A stretch of DNA of 49,216 nucleotides from Mageeibacillus sp. UBA6980 (GTDB taxonomy: Bacteria; Bacillota; Clostridia; Saccharofermentanales; Saccharofermentanaceae): assembly GCA_002450095.1 (NCBI GenBank), contig DJYK01000039.1, positions 1 through 49,216 on the forward strand, written 5' to 3'. Position 1 is the stretch's first letter, and each line of letters begins with the position of its first letter. The translations under genes were made by a program, and so were the position numbers. A model generated the notes under the pieces. The model was given only the letters and a program-made list of their open reading frames with translations, ran no database searches and was not told the origin of the DNA. Positions 35,059 to 43,677 of this stretch are shown here, piece by piece.

Positions 35059-35730
35059 CTATTTCAATAATCCACCGTGAAATACGCATTCATACACTTT
35101 TAAATTGCCCTGATATATCTCTTCATATCCCTGAAACCAAGTGAAATCACCGGTTACTTTACATCTATATGTGTACTCTCCCGATTGATATATTTCCGGT
35201 CCTCTATATGGCATCTTTACATCCGCTGCTCTCAGTGCTTCTTTTAGGAAGTTACCACTAAAACCGTCTGCTAATACCCGTCCCATATAATTCATTGCGT
35301 AAACGGCCTGTCCTTCTTTCCACACGGCTTCTTCTCCGGCGAACTCCTCTCCGCCAACATATGTGTCGTGATAAATATAATTGCCGTTCTCATATCTAAA
35401 ATCGTGAGATGCAGGCCTTGAGGCATCGACCTCATTCTTAAATGCAGCATATGTATTGACGTTTGCTTCCAGTCTGAATGCTATCAGTTCATCAAGATTT
35501 GTATCAGATAGTGGCTTAATATTAACTGCGCAATCCTGATCCTTAACCAGATAATCAACACTGACACTCATAAGGTCACTGATTTGAATAAGATTGGAAA
35601 TATCCGGATAAACCTGTCCAGATTCCCATTTTGCAACAGCTTGCCTTGAAACACCAAGTTTATCCGCAAGTGCCTCTTGCGTATATCCTTTATTCTTTCT
35701 GAGTATCTGCAGTTTTTCTGAAAAAATCAT
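35059..35730 (-). CDS. XRE-family regulator with a DUF5680 domain
   Basis: The protein has 223 residues. A helix-turn-helix lies at the start (FSEKLQILRKNKGYTQEAL then LGVSRQAVAKWESGQVYPDI). A C-terminal domain of about 150 residues (DELIAFRLEANVNTYAAFKN, ending YEEIYQGNLKVYECVFHGGL) matches the DUF5680 pattern, thought to be a small-molecule or peptide sensor. GGGGGTGAT is placed before the ATG. A TATAAT on the minus strand at 35810-35815 may be its promoter. No target gene is obvious nearby. Confidence 0.88.
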   Translation of the reverse strand: MIFSEKLQILRKNKGYTQEALADKLGVSRQAVAKWESGQVYPDISNLIQISDLMSVSVDYLVKDQDCAVNIKPLSDTNLDELIAFRLEANVNTYAAFKNEVDASRPASHDFRYENGNYIYHDTYVGGEEFAGEEAVWKEGQAVYAMNYMGRVLADGFSGNFLKEALRAADVKMPYRGPEIYQSGEYTYRCKVTGDFTWFQGYEEIYQGNLKVYECVFHGGLLK

Positions 35731-35809
35731 TTCTCATCACCCCCGGTTTCAGTGTACAAAGAGGCGGATTTTGTCTCAATAACTCATCGGTTGCTTTTTG
35801 GCTACTTTT

Positions 35810-35815
35810 ATTATA
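35810..35815 (-). promoter_or_regulatory. Candidate -10 element for the XRE gene
   Basis: TATAAT on the minus strand about 80 nt before the XRE start. A partial palindrome GTAAA...TTTAC stands just upstream and could be an autoregulatory site. The -35 is poor. Confidence 0.35.
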
Positions 35816-35864
35816 CAAGCGGTAAAGTAAGTTTTACTGTTAATCTCGACTAAGAGTCTTCCTT

Positions 35865-35897
35865 AGCCGTGTACCAATATTATATCAGTACACGGCT
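35865..35897. repeat. Perfect 10-bp palindrome downstream of the radical SAM gene
   Basis: AGCCGTGTAC and GTACACGGCT enclose 13 AT-rich nt (with TATAAT inside on the minus strand). No U-run follows on the minus strand. It may be a terminator without a tail, or a regulator-binding palindrome of the neighbouring XRE gene. Confidence 0.5.
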
Positions 35898-35952
35898 GAT
35901 TCCGACTCAACAAAATAGGGTAGCTCCGGCAAGATCAGGGTTGATAATTACA

Positions 35953-36726
35953 TCAGCGTTCACAGATACCTTTGTAATTACTCAGCAACTCGATTATGTC
36001 GGTTTCATAGACATTGCCGTTCATCATGTCAACATCTCCGTTTGGCGAGAAGGAGACAGCTCTGATATTCTTCGGATCTTCCTTATAAGGCGAAGACACC
36101 ATATTATCCCCATCGAAAAACTCACTCAGATACTTAAGTGCGTTGCCTTCGGGGAAAATGATATTTCCACGGCCCGTCGGTATGTTCAGGTGCTCGAACT
36201 TCTTAAGGAGTTCTATTGTCCTGACATTGTACGGATTGTCATCATCCCGGTTTACAAGCCACGCAGGAGACAGTTCAATCGGGATACCTTCCTTAACAAC
36301 GCATTCTGCAAAGAACAATACCGTCTCTAAGGGGATCGTCTCCTGATGAAATGCATCCACGGACAATAGCAGATCATTTACTCCGCAGGCTTTAAGCTCT
36401 CGTGCTACTTCCGATATTTTTTCTTCGGATCTCGAGAAATAGCCGTTAGTGATCAGTTGTCTATCAGAAATACTCATTTCGCGGGCAGCAGAATGAATGG
36501 CATAGACCACATCAGGATAAAGCAGCGGCTCACCGCCGAAGGTCATCAGTGACTTGATGCGAAAATGCTTGCAGATCTTCCTGATGGCATCTACCGCCAC
36601 GCCTGCGTCGATGTGTCCTGCACAATTGATGTGATCTCCTTCAGAGCAATGTTTGCACCTTCCTGTACATGCCATGGTTACGGTGAATTCGATCCTGTCC
36701 AGGTTTTTAAGATAGTCGTGAAACAT
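35953..36726 (-). CDS. Radical SAM domain protein
   Basis: The protein has 257 residues from the ATG at 36726, fixed by AGGAGG 8 nt upstream; a longer frame was rejected. CTGRCKHC (CxxxCxxC, near residue 20) is the SAM-cluster motif, followed by TFGGEPLLYPDVVYAI (GGEP, near 62), LITNGYF and LLLSVDAFHQ. No SPASM or other extra cysteine cluster follows, so it is a single-cluster enzyme. A 7-bp palindrome (TCACGGT-N5-ACCGTGA, 36762-36780) lies 36 nt upstream and may be an operator. The reaction cannot be named; no peptide substrate gene is confirmed nearby. Confidence 0.9.
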   Translation of the reverse strand: MFHDYLKNLDRIEFTVTMACTGRCKHCSEGDHINCAGHIDAGVAVDAIRKICKHFRIKSLMTFGGEPLLYPDVVYAIHSAAREMSISDRQLITNGYFSRSEEKISEVARELKACGVNDLLLSVDAFHQETIPLETVLFFAECVVKEGIPIELSPAWLVNRDDDNPYNVRTIELLKKFEHLNIPTGRGNIIFPEGNALKYLSEFFDGDNMVSSPYKEDPKNIRAVSFSPNGDVDMMNGNVYETDIIELLSNYKGICER

Positions 36727-37053
36727 AAAAAAGAACCTCCTTTCACGAACACAAAAACTATTCACGGTCATTAACCGTGATACTCTTTGTCATTCATGAT
36801 GAGATTCTAAGGTTCTTATCATTATTAACCCCGCCTCAAGGGCGTCGCGGAAGCAGAACGCGAATAACTAATTACTCTGCTACATCCGTGACTGTATCAT
36901 ATTCCTGAAAATACTGCAAGATAAGTATTCATCACGGATGATGACCTCACCATCAGCGTGTCAACTCCCTTGTGTCTTACCCATGAACAATTAATTAGTT
37001 AGATGTAGCTAACTTGTGGTATACTTGTCTCTGGATTACGAGAGCAGAAAGTT
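36727..37053. other. 327-bp intergenic region with a palindrome, no gene seen
   Basis: It contains the palindrome TCACGGT-N5-ACCGTGA (36762-36780), which fits an operator for the radical SAM gene. A short inverted repeat GTTAG...CTAAC and a TATACT (37018-37023) stand before the plus-strand gene at 37054. No tRNA or riboswitch fold was recognised. Confidence 0.5.
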
Positions 37054-37641
37054 ATGAAGATAAAACAACAAAGATCAATAAAAAAGTTTCTGGAGACTGA
37101 ATATCCTTCCCGTAAGGCGGAGGAAGTCTTCAACAGGCAGAGCAGTCTCCTTACCTCGATGATTAAAAGCGTAAAGGATGAAGACGGGAGTAGATTCAAG
37201 ACTCTCGAACAGACCATACTTCCAAGGATCGCACTATACAAGGCATTGGGGGATTATACCGGCGGCGAAGAAAAAATTAAGATCATGCGCAGGTACATGA
37301 TCGACATTGTCGCATCAAAGAAACATGCTTCGACTGCGAGAATGGAAGCTGTCCCGGGCTTCTTTTATATCTACCGCGCTGTGTTTCTTAAGATAATGAA
37401 GACTACGACACTTCAGAGAAGCACACAGACCAAAGGCAAAGGATATTTCGATATAACCATAACAAAGTGTCTGTGGCACGATGCGTGCGTGCGGTTCGAA
37501 TGCAGGGAACTGTGTCCTTTGTTCTGTGATGTTGACGACGTGACCTATGGAGGCTTAAGAAAGATAGGTTTCTCGCGTACCAAGACTCTTGGTTACGACG
37601 GCGACTGCTGTGATTTCCACTTTTATCAGAAGAGAGAATGA
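37054..37641 (+). CDS. L-2-amino-thiazoline-4-carboxylate (ATC) hydrolase family protein
   Basis: The protein has 195 residues. The middle part reads TILPRIALYKALGD near residue 50, and the C-terminal half has GYFDITITKCLWHDACVRFE, CPLFCDVDDVTYGG and FSRTKTLGYDGDCCDFHFY, the conserved Cys and Asp pattern of this family. Family enzymes open the thiazoline ring on the path to L-cysteine, but many homologues act on other substrates. The ribosome binding site is weak (AGAAAG). It overlaps no other real gene and is followed 4 bp later by the membrane gene at 37646, so the pair looks like an operon. Confidence 0.82.
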   Translation: MKIKQQRSIKKFLETEYPSRKAEEVFNRQSSLLTSMIKSVKDEDGSRFKTLEQTILPRIALYKALGDYTGGEEKIKIMRRYMIDIVASKKHASTARMEAVPGFFYIYRAVFLKIMKTTTLQRSTQTKGKGYFDITITKCLWHDACVRFECRELCPLFCDVDDVTYGGLRKIGFSRTKTLGYDGDCCDFHFYQKRE

Positions 37642-37645
37642 TCTT

Positions 37646-38341
37646 ATGAAGAAACCGGATTGGGACAGAATAGCACATTTATTTAAACTCGGTATTTTTG
37701 CATCGCTTTTGGCACTCGTCGGAGGAGATATGATCCTCGGGTGGGGAACGGTGGATATGTCACTCGACGGAATGGAACAGTATTTCTCAAGATACTTGGC
37801 TGTTTCTGATGCGAGGATATTCTGGTCGGGCCTTCTTGGAATGATTGGGATCACGTTGGAGACTCTGTGTTTCTTTGGCGTGTATCGAATCATCTCATCT
37901 GTGTCAGAGATATATGCTCATGCTTACAGGGCCGGACTTATAGGTATGGTTGCGTTTGGACCGTTCTGTCATGTTATGTGCTGTGCGTCAGTTTATTATC
38001 ACAATGCGTTATATAGGATAGACCCCGGCAGGGCGATAGAAGGAACAATGGATTTTGCGAAGTTTTTTCTGCTCCCGGTGTCAGCAGTTTTCTTTGTGTT
38101 TTTTCTCGTTATGAATATAGTTCAGATAATGGCATTTGCAAAAGGAAAGACTCCGTATCCTAAGTGGTGCTGGGTATTTACGATGCTGGCCGGCTTTATC
38201 GATGTTGTTGTTATGAGAATTGCAGGCAACCGTCCCTGGGCTTATGCACTTTCAACGGGATGGCTCAGCATCGGAAGCCTTGTGACCTTTATCGGACTGC
38301 TTATAAACATGCCGAAGGCAGGAAGAGGGGGACAGCGATGA
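37646..38341 (+). CDS. Multi-pass membrane protein, unrecognised
   Basis: The protein has 231 residues from the ATG at 37646, preferred over an earlier in-frame GTG that lies inside the previous gene. There are six membrane helices, with the first at LFKLGIFASLLALVGGDMIL. Conserved-looking segments are GPFCHVMCCASVYYHNALY (a His and Cys-rich loop) and STGWLSIGSLVTFIGLLI. The close link to the ATC-hydrolase-like gene (4 bp) suggests a shared role. The stop overlaps the next frame start (ATGA). Confidence 0.65.
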   Translation: MKKPDWDRIAHLFKLGIFASLLALVGGDMILGWGTVDMSLDGMEQYFSRYLAVSDARIFWSGLLGMIGITLETLCFFGVYRIISSVSEIYAHAYRAGLIGMVAFGPFCHVMCCASVYYHNALYRIDPGRAIEGTMDFAKFFLLPVSAVFFVFFLVMNIVQIMAFAKGKTPYPKWCWVFTMLAGFIDVVVMRIAGNRPWAYALSTGWLSIGSLVTFIGLLINMPKAGRGGQR

Positions 38342-38540
38342 AGTACAATGAAATGCCGGCAGGGATTCGGATTTTGTCAGGAAATATACGCTAGCATGCG
38401 GCGTCCTTATTGCGACTGCGGATATAAGAAGAAGCAGGCTTAGCAGGAAAGACTTCGGATGGATATGTATAATGCTGTTACCACACTGTTCCGCACTCTG
38501 CTTTATCGATATTTCTCGAGTTTGTCCGCGTACTTTGTAA
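38338..38540 (+). pseudogene. Short frameshifted gene remnant after the membrane gene
   Basis: An ATG at 38338 overlapping the previous stop begins MKYNEMPAGIR and stops after 18 residues at 38394. If one G is added to the GG at 38369-38370 the frame continues as DFVRKYTLACGVLIATADI and then RRSRLSRKDFGWICIMLLPH, ending at 38540. That tail is protein-like and hydrophobic, but the predicted end runs into the antisense gene at 38503. It looks like a decayed third gene of the 37054 operon, or an assembly indel. Confidence 0.45.
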
Positions 38541-38931
38541 GCCAGAAACCATTATATACCGGCTTATATTTGCTCCACATGGGTTCTGTCTGTGTATATT
38601 TCTTCACCAAGAGCCACAGTTCATAAGCCGCACCTTCGCGGTCGGAATAGATCTTTGTTGCTTCATCTGCCATGAAAGCCGTAATGAACAGTGTCCTCTT
38701 TTTCTTAAGATAAAGCGCCGATCCAACAACGGCTCCCCAAAGAACAAGTCCCATCATTATGAAGAAACCCGACACAACGATCACACTTGCAACGTTATTA
38801 TCCGGGTCTTGGAGTAAATTGATCATCATCATGCAACCCATGAACACGAAAAAAGCACCAACCAGTGTCCCCATGACCTGGAAGATCGTCCATCCTCTTT
38901 TCTTGTTTGATATGTGCACTACATGTGTCAT
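38503..38931 (-). CDS. Small membrane protein, unrecognised
   Basis: The protein has 142 residues with two membrane helices in the first half (IFQVMGTLVGAFFVFMGCMM and VIVVSGFFIMMGLVLWGAVV) and a cytoplasmic C-terminal half rich in Lys and Tyr. A weak GAAGAAGA site precedes the ATG. It is followed by no gene on its strand and is 27 bp downstream of the next membrane gene (38959), so both probably share a transcript. Confidence 0.65.
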   Translation of the reverse strand: MTHVVHISNKKRGWTIFQVMGTLVGAFFVFMGCMMMINLLQDPDNNVASVIVVSGFFIMMGLVLWGAVVGSALYLKKKRTLFITAFMADEATKIYSDREGAAYELWLLVKKYTQTEPMWSKYKPVYNGFWLTKYADKLEKYR

Positions 38932-38958
38932 CTGATATTCTTCTTCCGGTTTATCGTG

Positions 38959-39588
38959 CTATCTCTTTTCATACCGCATTTCACCTTTTGTAAAATGTAT
39001 AAATGAAAGTATTCCAATAGGCAGAAAATATACACACCAAACAACAAGCGCAAGCCTTCCACCGATACCATCGCCACCGGAAGACATCTTTGCAAACATT
39101 CCCGTCATCGGCATAAATGTGCAACTAAAGTAGAATACTCCGTGTATCAGCATCAGCGCTCTTAGCCACTTATCCGTCTTGTTCTTCGGCTTCATCGACA
39201 GCCCCGTAAAGAATGTTGATAGTGCCATCACACCATAGCCGAGCAGGTCGTAGTTGAAGATAAGCCCGAACTTGCCGAACACTAACAGATTTGCCGCCTG
39301 TTCGTTTAGAAGTTCATTCTTTACCGTAGTCAGCTGTGCAAAGTAGACGAGCATGATAAACGTGGCGTACACCGCTGCAAGGATTAAACCAATATTCGCG
39401 GCGACTTTGCGGTCACCTTCACACTCGTTTTGAAGACCTGCTGTCATCATAATAAAACCTATCGGTAAAATCAGGCAGACAAAGAAGTAGCCCGTAGGAA
39501 AATTGATCATCAGAAACAATGCAAACAGAAATACTGTTACAGTTACAATTGATGAGCCTACTTTTGAAATAATCTTGTTCAGATCCAT
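38959..39588 (-). CDS. Membrane protein, unrecognised
   Basis: The protein has 209 residues with about six membrane helices (for example VTVTVFLFALFLMINFPTGY, then YFFVCLILPIGFIMMTAGL). No family motif was seen. AAGGAGAG precedes the ATG. It is the middle gene of a minus-strand group (39994 to 38503) of small proteins of unknown role. Confidence 0.65.
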   Translation of the reverse strand: MDLNKIISKVGSSIVTVTVFLFALFLMINFPTGYFFVCLILPIGFIMMTAGLQNECEGDRKVAANIGLILAAVYATFIMLVYFAQLTTVKNELLNEQAANLLVFGKFGLIFNYDLLGYGVMALSTFFTGLSMKPKNKTDKWLRALMLIHGVFYFSCTFMPMTGMFAKMSSGGDGIGGRLALVVWCVYFLPIGILSFIHFTKGEMRYEKR

Positions 39589-39631
39589 TTAATCTCTCTC
39601 CTTAAAACTCGATCGTCTATAAAACTGTTCA

Positions 39632-39994
39632 TTATCCTATCTTTGGTATAGGATCATATCCTAACGATATCAGATAAGAGTCCAGCAATTCAAACCACTT
39701 CGCTATAGCATTCTTGCTGTCTTTTTCCAGAATTTCCACAAACGAGAAGCTGTTAAGGCTCATGTGTTCACCATAGTAAGCTTCGACGTATTCGGTAAAG
39801 CCTTCGGGAATCAACACAGGTTTTTCATTCTCTTTAATGAATGTGGTTGCGCATGATCTCATGCCTTGCATAAACACATTAAGATCACGGATATTATTGC
39901 TACCGATATACATACCCGGCCGTCCTCTGAGCCACTTATAGAATTCCCTCATCTCAGGAGAGATATCTCTTGGTTTATTTTCCATGCTACTCAT
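39632..39994 (-). CDS. Small soluble protein with an RPGMYIG motif, unrecognised
   Basis: The protein has 120 residues. The segment YKWLRGRPGMYIGSNNIRDL is the only strong feature. It is a short sequence also found in unrelated families such as GyrB, and in small proteins of polymorphic-toxin or immunity type. The rest is helical. Two ATGs are possible (39994 and 39985), and neither has a good ribosome binding site. Standing 43 bp before the membrane gene, it may be the first gene of that group. Confidence 0.55.
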   Translation of the reverse strand: MSSMENKPRDISPEMREFYKWLRGRPGMYIGSNNIRDLNVFMQGMRSCATTFIKENEKPVLIPEGFTEYVEAYYGEHMSLNSFSFVEILEKDSKNAIAKWFELLDSYLISLGYDPIPKIG

Positions 39995-40189
39995 TCATTT
40001 TTCTTTAGTCGTACTTGCTGCTGATTTTCCCATCCAAAGACCACCCTTGAATAAGGTTATTATAACATGCCTACTCCGTCAGGCCTGTCATTCCCATCTT
40101 AACTGTAAGATCACCCAACTTCATTTCCTACGGAAGCAATGTCGTTGCTGCAGTAACGGACGAAGTCAAAGATATAGTGAGTGAATATA

Positions 40190-40528
40190 TCAGAAATATA
40201 AAGGCCACATCAAATTATCAGCACTTCCCGAACCGGACCATACCGTCTCCCAGGTGGTCATCTCCCAGCTGCCGTCACGGAAGTCAAACTCCAGGATGTT
40301 AGTGCACACGCCTTTTTCAACATAACAACACCTGGCATGAGATCCGTCACATTCCAGCACTTTACAGTAGTCTGCATAATCTAACATGTGTGTCTGCACA
40401 TATAGACCTTCGAACTGCGAACCATACCTGGCAGTCAGGTATTCAGTCTTCAGGTAAGGAAATGAAATAAATATGATAGCCACTATCACGGCCACAGCCA
40501 CGATTATGGTCAATGTCTTCTTTTTCAC
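40190..40528 (-). CDS. Small membrane-anchored protein, unrecognised
   Basis: The protein has 112 residues from the GTG at 40528, set by AAGGGAGA; a longer frame with ATG was rejected. One N-terminal helix (TIIVAVAVIVAIIFISFPY) anchors a domain with four cysteines, including CKVLECDG and HARCCYVEKGVC, which would lie outside the cytoplasm and could form disulphides. No family is recognised. Confidence 0.65.
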   Translation of the reverse strand: MKKKTLTIIVAVAVIVAIIFISFPYLKTEYLTARYGSQFEGLYVQTHMLDYADYCKVLECDGSHARCCYVEKGVCTNILEFDFRDGSWEMTTWETVWSGSGSADNLMWPLYF

Positions 40529-40697
40529 CTTATATCTCCCTTTATGTATTTCAACATCAAGCAATAAAGATAAGCATCTATAGACTTTCCACTGTCTTGT
40601 ATGGTTATCTGATAATTTTCCCGACTAAGGAATCACTCCCTCAGACATGGTATTTATATCATTCGGCAAAAGAACACTTCTTCTATGTGTATCATCT

Positions 40698-41033
40698 TCA
40701 CTCCTGACCACGATTCCCCAATATGTGTTTATCTCTTTCCGCGTTCTTAAGAAGCACCTCAGGAACGTTGTGTTTCTTCTCAGCATAAGGATCAACGCCG
40801 TAGTCTGCAAACAGGAAATACTTCTCATTCGTGGCCGCATCGTCGATCATGCGGTTATAGTGGATCCCTGTTCTTGAATATTCTTTAATATCGCACGAAG
40901 AATCACCGATGTCACTGTATTTCTTTAAAATCTTATAGGTGATAAGCAGTGCAAACGACACGCCCGTAAAGATCAGGAATAAAATACCTATTACAAACAT
41001 CATGAAAATACGTGAATTCAATGCTTCATCCAT
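40698..41033 (-). CDS. Small membrane protein, unrecognised
   Basis: The protein has 111 residues. One helix (IFMMFVIGILFLIFTGVSFA) is followed by a polar cytoplasmic tail with KNAERDKHILGNRGQE at the end. Its ATG overlaps the stop of the zinc-ribbon gene by one base (TGATG), so the two are translated together. The zinc-ribbon protein is the likely partner. Confidence 0.65.
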   Translation of the reverse strand: MDEALNSRIFMMFVIGILFLIFTGVSFALLITYKILKKYSDIGDSSCDIKEYSRTGIHYNRMIDDAATNEKYFLFADYGVDPYAEKKHNVPEVLLKNAERDKHILGNRGQE

Positions 41034-42196
41034 CAGCTCTGCCTCCTCTTTACAAAATTAAACATCGCTTCAGACTGGGCAAGCTTAAGATTCTTCAATA
41101 TCCTTCGAAGCCCGTTGAATCCTACGGTAAAACTTATAGTTGAAGTGGCAAGCAGAGTACTGACACCTGCTGCCCAGAAGAAAGTAACGATATCTGCCAC
41201 TCCTCCCCTTACAACAAAGAACAGTGCAACAATAAATGCTATGACAAGAATAAACGTCGTTATAGCGATAGCCCAGATCTTCTTATTCTGCCATGGCAAA
41301 GTACCCGTCACCTTCCCCGTCTGTCCGTTAACAAGCACAGTGTAAGGTTTGCCGTTATACTTGAACGTCAGGAACCACACAGGGAACATCATGTAGACCG
41401 GATCATCCTGGATATCGGCCCAGTAGATCGAATCCCTGATCTTCACATTTCGGGCGTCCCTCGGAATGCTCTTTACCACCTCGTCAGCGAAAAGCTTGTG
41501 GCATCTTTTCGACGCCGACTCACGGAGATCTATAAGATCCATGTCAGAAGTATTCGAATAAAAGCCATTGAGATAGTCCTCATCGAACTCCCTGGAATCC
41601 TCAAGATAGAATGGTTCCAGCCTCATGCTGACGTCATCATTTAAGATCCTTGAGCCGTCAACGGGAACGTTTATAAACTTAACGTCTCCGGACCTTGAAT
41701 AATATCTGGTCTCGCTTGATTTTCCGCGTTTTACAGTGCCGCTGATCCAGTCAGCTTCCTGATAATCCGCATTCAGCACCCAGTACGGAACATAAATGCC
41801 GCGCATGTTCTCCGGCTTGAAATCAGCTGCGATCTCCTTGGGGACAATCGGATTTTTCTCGAACCTTTTACTGATCTTTGCAAGAGCTTCCTGCTTTGTG
41901 ATCTTAAACGGTATGATGCCATCCGGCCTGTATTCTTTCGAGACTCTGCTGAAAACGATCGCCGGATTTCCGCAATAAACGCAAAACGTCGAAGACTCCG
42001 TGTCGCTCGTAATCACTTCAGCGCCGCAGTGGCCACATGTGTAGACTCTGGTGTCGTAATACTTAGAGTGAACATTCGTATTGATATCACTGACATCTTC
42101 AGGTCTGTAACCCGCGCCGCAGTTAGCACACTCCAGCTTCTGCGAAGCCGGATTGAATATAAGTCTCCCTGCACAATTACTGCATAGTACTGCCAT
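41033..42196 (-). CDS. Zinc-ribbon membrane protein
   Basis: The protein has 387 residues. Two zinc ribbons at the N-terminus (CSNCAGRLIF...CANCGAGY; CGHCGAEVI...CVYCGNP) are followed by a beta-rich middle (about 100-285) with YVPYWVLNADYQ and FPVWFLTFKYNGKPYTVLVN, and two C-terminal membrane helices (about 300-350). This layout matches a conserved clostridial family often annotated as TFIIB-type zinc ribbon proteins, although it is a membrane protein and not a transcription factor. Its start (ATG 42196) has a weak AAAAGA site. Confidence 0.8.
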   Translation of the reverse strand: MAVLCSNCAGRLIFNPASQKLECANCGAGYRPEDVSDINTNVHSKYYDTRVYTCGHCGAEVITSDTESSTFCVYCGNPAIVFSRVSKEYRPDGIIPFKITKQEALAKISKRFEKNPIVPKEIAADFKPENMRGIYVPYWVLNADYQEADWISGTVKRGKSSETRYYSRSGDVKFINVPVDGSRILNDDVSMRLEPFYLEDSREFDEDYLNGFYSNTSDMDLIDLRESASKRCHKLFADEVVKSIPRDARNVKIRDSIYWADIQDDPVYMMFPVWFLTFKYNGKPYTVLVNGQTGKVTGTLPWQNKKIWAIAITTFILVIAFIVALFFVVRGGVADIVTFFWAAGVSTLLATSTISFTVGFNGLRRILKNLKLAQSEAMFNFVKRRQS

Positions 42197-42616
42197 TGTC
42201 TTTTACTGATTATTATCTATTGGTTACCCCTTCATAAATCATTATATCATGTGTGTAAAGAATACTTGATTCTTAGCTTTACCTCATTCTTCAATTGCAT
42301 ATTTTTTGACTTCAGCTGTACACAATCGGTTAAGGTAATGCATCCCAAGCACATAGCATAAGCAGACACTGTGTCTCAAAAGCGATATATCGTGACGTTC
42401 TCGTCATTACCAATACTTTAAAGGACTTCATAAGTCTTCTACTCCTATCCGAATTTACACGTAGCTTAGATTGTCAAGAAAACCGATACATGCAGTTTCA
42501 AATACGGTCAACCCAACTTTTTCTATGGGAAAATGTCCGGCTCGGGGAGCATGGTCATCTTCTTATTAATGCGGAGCTTATCATAAAACAGCCTGCATAT
42601 AATGTGCTGTAGTTTG
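42197..42616. other. 420-bp intergenic region, no gene seen
   Basis: Neither strand holds a credible reading frame. One near-perfect palindrome, AGACAC-T-GTGTCT (42364-42376), could be a protein-binding site. The 5' part is the leader of the zinc-ribbon gene. Confidence 0.5.
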
Positions 42617-42979
42617 TCATGCGCCGCCTGTAGTCTCCACAAGAATAAAACAGAACAGAACGAAGAGTACGCCTCCAAACAATAGACAGAGTTCGACGAT
42701 GGCGGCAACAAGTCGGCCACTGTATTTTTGACGGTCTATCTTCTTTGCCTTGGCTGAATATATGACCGCAAGGATTGAAAAGACAAGACTTAAAATGGGG
42801 AGCACAACCATCATGAGGGCTGCGAAAGGAACTGAGTTAAGAACATCCGGAAACGTGAACCCCATAATCTGAGACAACACACTAAGCATCAACGTAATCA
42901 GGAAGATCGCAACAATTGCAATCAAAGTAGTTGCCGCTAGTATAATATACATTTTGCTACGCTTGATTGATTTATCCAT
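42617..42979 (-). CDS. DUF4190-like small membrane protein
   Basis: The protein has 120 residues with three membrane helices (YIILAATTLIAIVAIFLIT; ALMMVVLPILSLVFSILAVI; LVAAIVELCLLFGGVLFVLF) separated by a short basic loop (YSAKAKKIDRQKYSGR), as in DUF4190-type proteins. AAGGAGC precedes the ATG. An array of 62-bp repeats lies just upstream. No function is known. Confidence 0.65.
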   Translation of the reverse strand: MDKSIKRSKMYIILAATTLIAIVAIFLITLMLSVLSQIMGFTFPDVLNSVPFAALMMVVLPILSLVFSILAVIYSAKAKKIDRQKYSGRLVAAIVELCLLFGGVLFVLFCFILVETTGGA

Positions 42980-43026
42980 GTGAAGCTCCTTATCCTTATT
43001 GAATTATTCTGATGATCAACACTACT

Positions 43027-43160
43027 TATCCCCTGTGTAGTCCCCTGTTTTTCTCAATTTATCGGCACCTAGTGGGGATTTCAGCCGATATCCCCTGTAT
43101 TGTCCCCTGTTTTTTCTGTTTTATCGGCATCCAGAGGGGATTTCAGCCGATATCCCCTGT
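43027..43160. repeat. Tandem array A2, two and a bit 62-bp units
   Basis: TATCCCCTGT occurs at 43027, 43089 and 43151 with exact 62-bp spacing. The units match array A1 (31528-31891) closely: TATCGGC in the middle and GGGGATT at the end. The third copy stops after ten bases. It lies between the DUF4190-like gene and the ferredoxin remnant. Confidence 0.9.
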
Positions 43161-43259
43161 TTCAGCACTCGGAATCAAACAATTCTGATGTGCATCGCCT
43201 GCTCCGGCAAGAATCCGCTTCCGCAAGTATTATAATAACTATCCTCAAGCGTACTCTCC

Positions 43260-43538
43260 CTATATATACTTCTCAATCCCACACTGCTCTACAACCCTTT
43301 TCCCAAGAAGAGTAATTGCCTGCCCGGGGCATCTATTGATACAACGATAGCACATAGTGCAACGGTCACCGGAAACTGCTTTCTGCTCCTTAATTGAAAC
43401 ATTTTTCATCGGACACAGCTTTTCACATATTCCGCATCCTATACATTTATCAGTATCAATCCTAAGCTTTGAAGAATACCCTCCGGTCATATGACCAAAA
43501 TAGGCTCTCTGTCCAAAGAATCCGGCCAACCTGTACAA
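43260..43538 (-). pseudogene. C-terminal remnant of an EFR1-type ferredoxin fusion
   Basis: The frame of 92 residues carries two 4Fe-4S motifs (CIGCGICEKLCP and CTMCYRCINRCP) preceded by LYRLAGFFGQRAYFGHMTGG. That segment matches the linker that in EFR1-family proteins joins an N-terminal flavodoxin domain to the ferredoxin. Here a stop codon lies in frame a few residues upstream, and no flavodoxin domain is found, so about 160 N-terminal residues are gone. No ribosome binding site is seen at any possible start. A stand-alone small ferredoxin is less likely. Confidence 0.75.
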
Positions 43539-43620
43539 TATACCTATACCCTAATGAATAAAAGAAGCGTACAAGCTCATTATAACTACGGTCCTGTTTT
43601 CGTTATTATACAAGTGCAAA

Positions 43621-43649
43621 CTCCCTTTATTCGGACAGAATAAAGGGAG
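43621..43649 (-). terminator. Hairpin terminator of the 43678-46035 group
   Basis: Perfect 12-bp arms CTCCCTTTATTC and GAATAAAGGGAG around a 5-nt loop lie 28 bp after the DUF4214 gene stop and are followed on the minus strand by TTTG. It ends the potassium-channel operon. Confidence 0.75.
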
Positions 43650-43677
43650 CCAACTGTCAAATTATTAATTCATATTA

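Noticed and set aside
36727..36780. RiPP precursor MTKSITVNDRE before the radical SAM gene
   Set aside because: The 11-codon frame has no ribosome binding site and overlaps a palindrome that explains its sequence better.
39632..39994. GyrB fragment
   Set aside because: The motif RPGMYIG is shared, but none of the surrounding GyrB sequence is present.
40584..40697. Extension of the 40698-41033 protein in another frame
   Set aside because: A frame ending SVLLPNDINTMSEGVIP follows the stop, but joining it would need an unsupported frameshift and the existing end is normal.
41033..42196. TFIIB-like transcription factor
   Set aside because: Only the zinc ribbons fit; the protein ends in two membrane helices and lacks any DNA-binding cyclin fold.
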